Shown one piece after another: positions 57,280 through 64,000 of a DNA stretch of 64,000 nucleotides. Position numbers and translations under genes: made by a program. The notes beneath the pieces were generated by a model. The model saw only the letters and a program-made list of their open reading frames with translations. It was not told the DNA's origin and did not search any database. The stretch is from Psilocybe azurescens. Taxonomy: Eukaryota; Basidiomycota; Agaricomycetes; Agaricales; Agrocybaceae. Positions within the stretch are counted from its first letter, which is position 1, and every line of letters begins with the position of its first letter. Location of the stretch: assembly GCA_023853785.1 (NCBI GenBank), contig JAJIRX010000541.1, positions 57,517-121,516 on the forward strand, in the 5' to 3' direction.

Positions 57280-57480
57280 CATATAAAATCCACATAGAGG
57301 ATGTGGAACTCCAGATAGAGTTCCACATTCTCCACATTGGCCCACATGGAGGATGAGTGGATTCCAGCTGGACTCCATATGGAGTCTCCATCATAAATGA
57401 CTGGGACACCTGCAAAAAATGGGTCACCAAACTCCATGCCAGAGTTGGTGGACTCCACATGGAATACCTGGGTGAGTGTA
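57280..57480. repeat. TGGACT/AGTCCA-rich tract 4
   Basis: Units such as GGAACTCCAGATAGAGTTCC, CCAGCTGGACTCCATATGGA and GGTGGACTCCACATGGAA are nested palindromes of the same family as tracts 1-3. Confidence 0.7.
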
Positions 57481-58531
57481 AAGACCTCCTGAATACTGTT
57501 TGAAATTGATTGAATGTGTGCTGGAGTGCTGGGACTGAGTACTGATAACTTGAAAACTTCGCTGTGAAGAAAGTTGGGGCTTATAACTTCCTTGCATTTC
57601 AAGCGATACTACTACATGATTTATATACTATATTTAAAAGAGGTTGAGTGTCCAAACTTTACTAATCTTTCTGTAGAACAACACCCAGTAGTCCTATCTG
57701 CCAACTACATACACTAGAATGAAAGCTGACAGAGTTTAGGAGTGAAATAGAAGGATGAATAATTAAATAACATAGGATGAGTAAGAAGTATAAGCAGGAT
57801 TATGAAAAGCAAAGTGACATGAGTAAGAAAGAAGCAAAGCTGAGTAAGTACAATAATCAAGAATGACAAAAGGAAGAAAGGATCAATCATATGAAAGTGT
57901 CAGACAATAGAAAAGGAGCCAAAATAGCAAACAAGTACCATGCTAATGAATGGAACTAGTCTATTCATGGCACAGCTCAGTCATCCATTACCAAGACTGC
58001 TGAGTGAGACAAAGATTTCCTGCATATGTAGAATCCAGTTAAGGACCAAATAGTTGTAGATGACCAAATGCTGATGACAGTGGTGATATATGATGCTGTG
58101 CAGTGCTGTGTATACTAGAATGGATAGGAATGATGTCCGGGAATAAGTTGCATATAGGCTTGAGATTCAAAATAGATAGACAATTGAATCATTGATAGGG
58201 AATGTAGCTGATCAAATGGTTGAAGTGGAGATTGAAAGTTGGAATGGAGCTTGAAGTGGACTGTGAATGGGCTTCAATGTTGAATATTGAGGGATGTATT
58301 TCAGATAAAAATGCAAAATAATAACCCTGGCTTCTACATGCAATGGGGAGTCAAGACAGACATTCTAAGCTTATAGATAAATCTCACATCCAATCAAAAT
58401 TGGTGTATGACAGTGGCCACCACCATCATGGACCATTGACTCTTCTGTGCCACCCCTTGCTCACTCTCCACACACCCATGATTGCATTTGGTGACATGTT
58501 TCCATGATTTTGCCTACCACAGTGACAAATG
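57481..58531. other. No recognisable gene
   Basis: AT-rich repeat-derived sequence up to the Copia LTR. It contains short direct repeats such as GATGAGTAAGAAG and GACATGAGTAAGAAAG but no coding features. Confidence 0.45.
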
Positions 58532-59001
58532 TGTTAGAAATAGACACAATGCACAAATCAGTAGCTATACTGATGAGTAACAATAGAGTCAAATCTCAAA
58601 CGCGCAACAATGACAAGTATGAGTGAAAATAGTAAATTGCTTCTGTAGACTCCAAATCTTGTTCTAGTGTCTTTGTTTCCTCAGACATAGTAGGAATACT
58701 GGTCTTTACATGGCTAAGTGTCTAAAAATGGCGAGGGCGTGACTATAGGTGTCCACAATATTGGCGTCAAAACACCAAACCTATAATTACGTGACAAATT
58801 ATATATCACCGGAACCGTCTCAACGAGGGGATTCCGGATCAGTGATCAGAATTTGAATAACTTTACTCTACAAAAAGTTATTAACAGAACAGTGTGCAAA
58901 AACACCGAAAAGAGCGAATTCTAACTAAGTGTCCATTTGTACAAGTCCAAATATCAAGTGTAGAACATTAGAAACAAAGTGTTTAATCACAAAAACTAAC
59001 A
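58532..59001. repeat. Copia LTR, left copy
   Basis: TGTTAG...CTAACA ends. It differs from the right LTR at about five places, four of them single-base indels (GACACAAT for GACAATAAT, TCTTTACATG for TCTTTTACATG, GAGGGCGTG for GAGGCGTG, TTGGCGTC for TTGCGTC) and one C/T change (AAACGCG for AAATGCG). Confidence 0.97.
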
Positions 59002-59080
59002 CAACCCCCTGATAAAACACTTCCATAATCCATAAGATGTTGAATCACATCCAAAACAACCCCCCTGATGATACATCTCC

Positions 59081-62000
59081 TCATTCTTCCTTCCCCATCA
59101 CTAATCCCATTAATTCTCGCAACTTCTGAACCTGTGGCTTGGGTAGAGCTTTTGTTAACAAGTCGGCTGGCATATCCCTCGGTCCGCGAAATATAAGGGT
59201 TGCATTCTCTTCATTGCCACCTGATCTCGCGAACCAGTAAAAACATAAGTCCAAGTGTTTCATCCTTCCATGATGTTCAGGATTCTTTGCAACAGACATA
59301 GATGACTGATTGTCCATATACAGCTTGGCTGGTGCAGATGGTGTGTACCCCAACTCCTTCAACAACTTTTGAATCCACCGGATTTCCATGCCAGCTGCTC
59401 CAGCAGCTATAAACTCTGCCTCTGTTGTTGACCTTGTCACAACAGGTTGCAGCTTGCTCCTCCATGAAACCACTCCTGACCCAATCTTCACCAAATAACC
59501 ACCTGTTGACTTTCCACTATCCTTATCCCCTCCATGGTCTGCATCACTATATGTGGCAAACAGTTCATCTCCAAGTGAGGGGTCCGGTCCATATTCCAAC
59601 CTCATCTCCTTTGTGCCCTGCAAGTACCTAAACAAGTGCTTAACAGCTTTCCAGTGTTCCATGCCAGGGTTGTGATTGAATCTTGCCAACACACTGACTG
59701 TATAAGCAATGTCAGGCCGGGTCATGGTAGCCAAATACATAAGAGATCCAACGGCAGAAATATATGGGATGTCATCCATCTCTCTCTTTTCTTCAGAACT
59801 CAAGGACTCTGCTCTGACATTAACTTCAATCCTGGTAGCATAGGGTACCAACGGGTTTGCAATCAGCCATTCCAAACTCCTCCAATTTGTTCACAATATA
59901 TTGGCGCTGTGACAAATATAGCTTGTGCTCTTCCCTTTTTCTTGTAATCTCAACCCCCAACAAAAAATTGGTTGCACCCAGGTCCCTTAGTTTGAAATGC
60001 TTTCCAAGTTCAATAACAAAGTTGCCAAGAGCCACCTGAGACTTTGAAGCCAAAGTGATGTCATCCACAAATATGGGCACAATGATTTTGATATTATCTC
60101 TATCATATATATAGAGTGATGCATCACTATAAGTCTTCTGAAACCCAAGTTCAAGCAAGACCTTTCCAAGTGTTTCACTCCATAGACGTGATGACTGCTT
60201 TAACCCATAAATGGACTTGTTAAGCCTACAGACTGTGCTTTTTCCACCTTGCAAAAATCCTAGTGGCTGCTGCATATAGATCTCAACGTCAATGTCACTG
60301 TTTGTGAATGCATACGATATATCCACAGAACGGAGTTCCATATCTTCAATAGCAGCCAAAGCCAACACAACGCCGCGACAGTAGCATGCTGCATAGTAGA
60401 TGCAAAGGTTTCAAAGTAGTCCTGGCCAGGTCGTTGGTTAAAACCTTTACCGACCACACGTGCTTTAAATCGCTCAATTGACCCATCTGCGTTATATTTT
60501 GTCTTATACACCCATTTAGACCCAATTGCCTTCTGCCCGTCAGGTAGTTCCACAATTTCCCAAGTTCCATTTTCCAAGTGCCAGTTATATTCTTCCAACA
60601 TTGCAGCTTGCCACTGATCTGCCTGTTCTGAGTTCATGGCTTCTGAATAAGTTTGTGGATCAGCAGACACACTAACAGGATTAGCCATTTCTTCATCATC
60701 ATCCTCAGAGTCATCCTCATCGTCAGAATCAGGAACAAGAGATTTAGGTGTTCTAACTGCCCACCATTCACCAGGAGGTCTACGGTTACGCCTCGGATAC
60801 CTTGACGTTAAACCCTCTGGGTTGACCTCTGGTTCTGGTTCTGGTTCTGGCACTGGTTCAGGTTCTGGTACTGACTTGTTATTATCTGTTGCAAGACGCT
60901 TGGAACGCCGAACTGCGTGCAACAGGCTTGACATGTTTATGAGGTTGAAGCTTTATACACTTCCGCGGCTCTTCCTCTGGATCACTTTCAATAATCCTGG
61001 CATTACGCTTTGGTATGTCCTGGCAATTCAGTCTCTTCCTTCTCCTCCTCTTCAATTGTGGGCTCAATCGCTTTCTGTTTCCCTTTGTCAACTTTAGGTG
61101 CTGGGTTAGGTCCAGTGGGAGGTGCAATCTCGCCTACCTCAGGCAAGACAGGTGGTAGTACTTCTTGTTCATTTTCTGACTCTGGGATAGGAATTGGTTC
61201 GGGTTCAATTGCATCATGCTGATTGGATGTCATCAATTCTCCACCATATGTGTAGCGCTCATCAAAGTCTGCTCTTTCACAGATAATGACTTTCTTAGTT
61301 TCCGGATTGTAAAACTTCCAACCCTTGTAACCATCTGGATATCCAATAAAGATGCACTTTTCCATGTGTGAACCCAATTTCTTCCTTTTGTCCTTTTGAA
61401 TGTGAACATATGCAACACATCCCCAAACACGTGAATGACTTGACATCAGGTTTCTTGCGATGCCAACCTTCATAAGGAGTTCTCCCAATAACAGCAGATG
61501 TAGGACAACGATTCAAGACATGCACAAGTGCAGCCAAACACTCAGCCCAAAATTTCTTGGACAGACCAGACTCTTCAAGCAATGCAACAATCCTTTCAGC
61601 AAATGTTCTATTGGCACGTTCAGCAACCCCATTTTGCTGTGGTCTGTTTCTGCAGGTATGCTCTCTCACAATTCCACATGCATCCAGGTACTCTTGGAAT
61701 TCTTTTGACATGTATTCACCACCTTTATCCTCCCCAAGTCGTTTTGATCTTTTTTGCCAGTCAAGTTCTCAGCATAAGCTTTGAACGCCTTAAAGCAAGT
61801 GAATGTGTCGCTTTTGGCGCTTCATAGGGATAAGCACTTTAAAGCCGCTCAGCATCATCAATAAATGAAACCCAATAACGATAGCCAGAATGTGACAAGA
61901 TACCAACATCATGCACATCTGTGTGGATCAATTCCAAGACCTCTGTAGCACGATTATCTGATGATGGGAATGGATTTGCATGCATCTTTCCTGCCAGACA

Positions 62001-62609
62001 TGGTTCACATATAGGATCTGGTAAAGCTCTCGAGTCCAGTACTAAACCATCAACTAGATCTTTCTTTATCATGAACTTAATCCCATCATAGTTGTGGTGT
62101 CCTAACCGTTTATGCCATAAAGACAAGTCGAGAGGCAGCGTCGAAGCCAAATGTACATTTTCCATAACATCTACTGTAGAGCCATCTAAATATCCAATAT
62201 TGTCCGTATCAATGGTAGCAGTAAACAAGAGTTTCTTTTGTGAAGAAAAGTCCATTTTGTCATGAGAAATATGTACATCAATGCCTTTGTACTTTGTCAA
62301 ATATAAAACAGCAAGAAGATTATTACGAAGTGCAGGAACGTGAAGTACTCTAGTGAATTCTACATCTCTATATCGTTTTCCTCTAACTAACGGTCTGAAC
62401 AGAACACTACCAATGCCCTCTGAATATATAACTCTATGGTCCGCTAGTCTAATAGGCACTCTATATGGGGTATAATTGCGTATCCAGTTTCTATGTGGTG
62501 TCATATTAGAAGTGGCGCCTGTGTCTGTGTTCCAATGAAATACGTTAGAAGATGTAGAATTGACCTCGTGTTCAGCAACAGCACTTGCCTTTCCAGCAAA
62601 TTCTGTCAC
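59081..62609 (-). pseudogene. Copia pol (protease, integrase, RT, RNase H), frameshifted
   Basis: Order on the minus strand. Protease has WNTDTGATSNMTPH. The pre-integrase zinc region has SLWHKRLGHHNYDGI and CEPCLAGKMHANPF. The integrase core has VLELIHTDVHDVG and NRPQQNGVAERANRTF. A long acidic/Pro-rich spacer (61200-60700) has Glu-Pro repeats. Reverse transcriptase has EWWAV..., NGTWEIVELPDGQKAIGSKW, SIYGLKQSSRLW and IFVDDITLASKS, with FVDD as the active-site motif. RNase H has TYSDADHGGDKDSGKSTGGY, STTEAEFIAAGAAG and PADLLTKALPKPQ. The frame changes at about 61.8, 61.45, 61.05, 60.9, 60.35 and 59.86 kb, so no single polyprotein can be made from this copy as written. Confidence 0.93.
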
Positions 62610-63417
62610 TGCCGCTGCTTTCTCTTCTTCTGCCTTTTGGCACTCTCATTCTTTGCTTTCTTTTCTGCCAGCTCTGGACAGTTGAAAACCCAATGACCCA
62701 ATTCTTTGCAGTAATTGCACCGATCCTTTGGCCCAGGTTTTCGCTTCCCATGGCTTCTTGCCCCACCGCCACCTGCTTTCACTTGGTTCAACGACTCTGT
62801 TGTTTGACGTTGACGATTCAACTCTTTGCTGCGGAATGCCTGCATGATGACCGACTTGTCCAGCTTTTCCATCAACAACAGAGAAACCGCAAGATGTCTG
62901 TAGTCATCAGGCAAGGCACGTATGAGTGCCATGCACTGAAGCTCTTCATCAAGTGTCTCAATCTTAAAGTCGGCTGGACGCAAGTTCTGAATAGTTTGCA
63001 TGGCCTTTTCAATTCGGGTTCCCAAAGTTACTAGGGATTCGTCGTCCTGCTTCCTGATAGAGAACAGGTCATCATACGCATTGAATCGTGCTCCTGGCTT
63101 CTTGTTCAGGTGAGCAGCTTCAAGCAATGCCCACATCTTGATTGGATCTTCATCATGCCTCTAAAGTGCACCCTTTGATCATTCTCCACAAGCAGGTATA
63201 TTTCACCTGCTGCCCTCTCTGCCTTCATCTCCCACTTTGCCACTACCTCTTCATTGATGAATTTATCCCCACTAGCAACTGGCTTTGCTTCTTTGCCAGA
63301 TACCAATCTCCATAGTCCATTTCGCATTAACCATGCCTTCATCTCCCCAGCCCATTCAGGATAGTTTGAATTTGACAATGGTTTAACTTTAGCAACTGTG
63401 TTGTTGTCTGAAGACAT
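62606..63417 (-). pseudogene. Copia gag, frameshifted
   Basis: Starts MSSDNNTVAKVKPLSNSNYP at 63417, a typical Copia gag N-terminus (KPLSNSNYPEWAGEMKAWL). It loses frame near 63150 and resumes as ALLEAAHLNKKPGARFNAYD. The frame then includes the conserved LDEELQCMALIRALPDDYRH and a proper zinc knuckle CNYCKELGHWVFNC (CX2CX4HX4C), and ends in a Lys/Arg-rich tail at 62606. Its TGA overlaps the start of the protease region in another frame. Confidence 0.9.
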
Positions 63418-63530
63418 TTTGCAACAAGTTCAAATGTCAAGTGTTGTTTCAAGGATCCAACTAGTCTAGTATCAGACAGCAATAGACTTAATCAATGTTT
63501 TGCCAAGTTTAAAGCCCGGGGCCCATAACC

Positions 63531-64000
63531 TGTTAGAAATAGACAATAATGCACAAATCAGTAGCTATACTGATGAGTAACAATAGAGTCAAATCTCAAA
63601 TGCGCAACAATGACAAGTATGAGTGAAAATAGTAAATTGCTTCTGTAGACTCCAAATCTTGTTCTAGTGTCTTTGTTTCCTCAGACATAGTAGGAATACT
63701 GGTCTTTTACATGGCTAAGTGTCTAAAAATGGCGAGGCGTGACTATAGGTGTCCACAATATTGCGTCAAAACACCAAACCTATAATTACGTGACAAATTA
63801 TATATCACCGGAACCGTCTCAACGAGGGGATTCCGGATCAGTGATCAGAATTTGAATAACTTTACTCTACAAAAAGTTATTAACAGAACAGTGTGCAAAA
63901 ACACCGAAAAGAGCGAATTCTAACTAAGTGTCCATTTGTACAAGTCCAAATATCAAGTGTAGAACATTAGAAACAAAGTGTTTAATCACAAAAACTAACA
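63531..64000. repeat. Copia LTR, right copy
   Basis: 470 bp, TGTTAGAAATAG...AAAAACTAACA, ending at the last base of the window. It appears identical to solo LTRs A and B. Confidence 0.97.

Larger units (their letters stand above)
58532..64000 (-). mobile_element. Full-length Copia retrotransposon (5,469 bp in window)
   Basis: Two 470-bp LTRs (58532-59001 and 63531-64000) enclose a minus-strand gag-pol with the Copia order gag, protease, integrase, reverse transcriptase, RNase H. The 5' LTR (in element sense) is the right one. After it comes a candidate primer-binding region GGTTATGGGCCCCGGGC. A short purine tract (CAGGGGGTTG) precedes the left LTR. The right LTR ends exactly at the window edge, so the target duplication cannot be checked. 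The left flank is AAATG. Confidence 0.97.

Noticed and set aside
1..64000. CRISPR arrays, operons, bacterial-type regulatory sites
   Set aside because: The DNA is eukaryotic (spliced genes, LTR retrotransposons), and no regularly spaced repeat array exists.
1..64000. tRNA or rRNA genes
   Set aside because: I looked for B-box-like GGTTCGANTCC and rRNA core sequences and saw none. Isolated TTCGA words (for example near 14250 and 22961) lack a tRNA fold.

Overview
The window comes from an intron-rich filamentous fungus, almost certainly a mushroom-forming basidiomycete (Agaricomycetes). The evidence is short GT-AG introns of about 50-60 nt, a fungalysin (M36) protease, a siderophore-iron permease, a phytase-type esterase-like gene, a NACHT-WD40 (NLR-like) relic, and relics of alpha-kinase and Fic genes of agaric type. 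The sequence does not identify the species.

From 1 to 23 kb the window is gene-bearing. It holds: a scrap of a phytase-like gene (1-154); a two-exon GFA/CENP-V-like zinc protein (2007-2528, minus); a possible small secreted protein (3750-4088); a 13-exon siderophore transporter (5158-7611) preceded by a cluster of ATCWGATAA iron-GATA sites; a 12-exon fungalysin (10832-13282) with a TATA box; a phytase-like esterase-like gene carrying two frameshifts and a stop (14866-16847); and an intact MUP1-like amino-acid permease (20306-22359) bracketed by inverted repeats of about 110 bp.

From 23 to 50 kb the window is transposon-rich and decayed. A NACHT-WD40 relic (28512-24628, minus) contains a probable insertion. 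A solo Copia LTR (30094-30563) has a perfect target duplication. A complete hAT element (34594-38520) has an 8-bp duplication, and its empty site survives as a paralogous sequence at 34053-34195. A second, broken copy of the permease (38612-39360 plus 48347-49931) is split by a DNA element of about 9 kb (39362-48346). That element has inverted repeats of roughly 430 bp and carries relics of an integrase-core transposase, an alpha-kinase and a Fic protein. It is the most interesting object in the window.

From 50 to 64 kb there is a MITE-like repeat, a family of TGGACT/AGTCCA-rich tracts, low-complexity DNA, a second solo LTR, gag relics of Copia and Gypsy type, and a full-length Copia element (58532-64000) with nearly identical LTRs but a frameshifted polyprotein. 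Only the siderophore transporter, fungalysin, permease, GFA-like gene and perhaps the secreted peptide look functional. They are independent single genes with no operon or biosynthetic cluster. The theme of the second half is repeated duplication and insertion by mobile elements, some of which carry signalling-enzyme genes.
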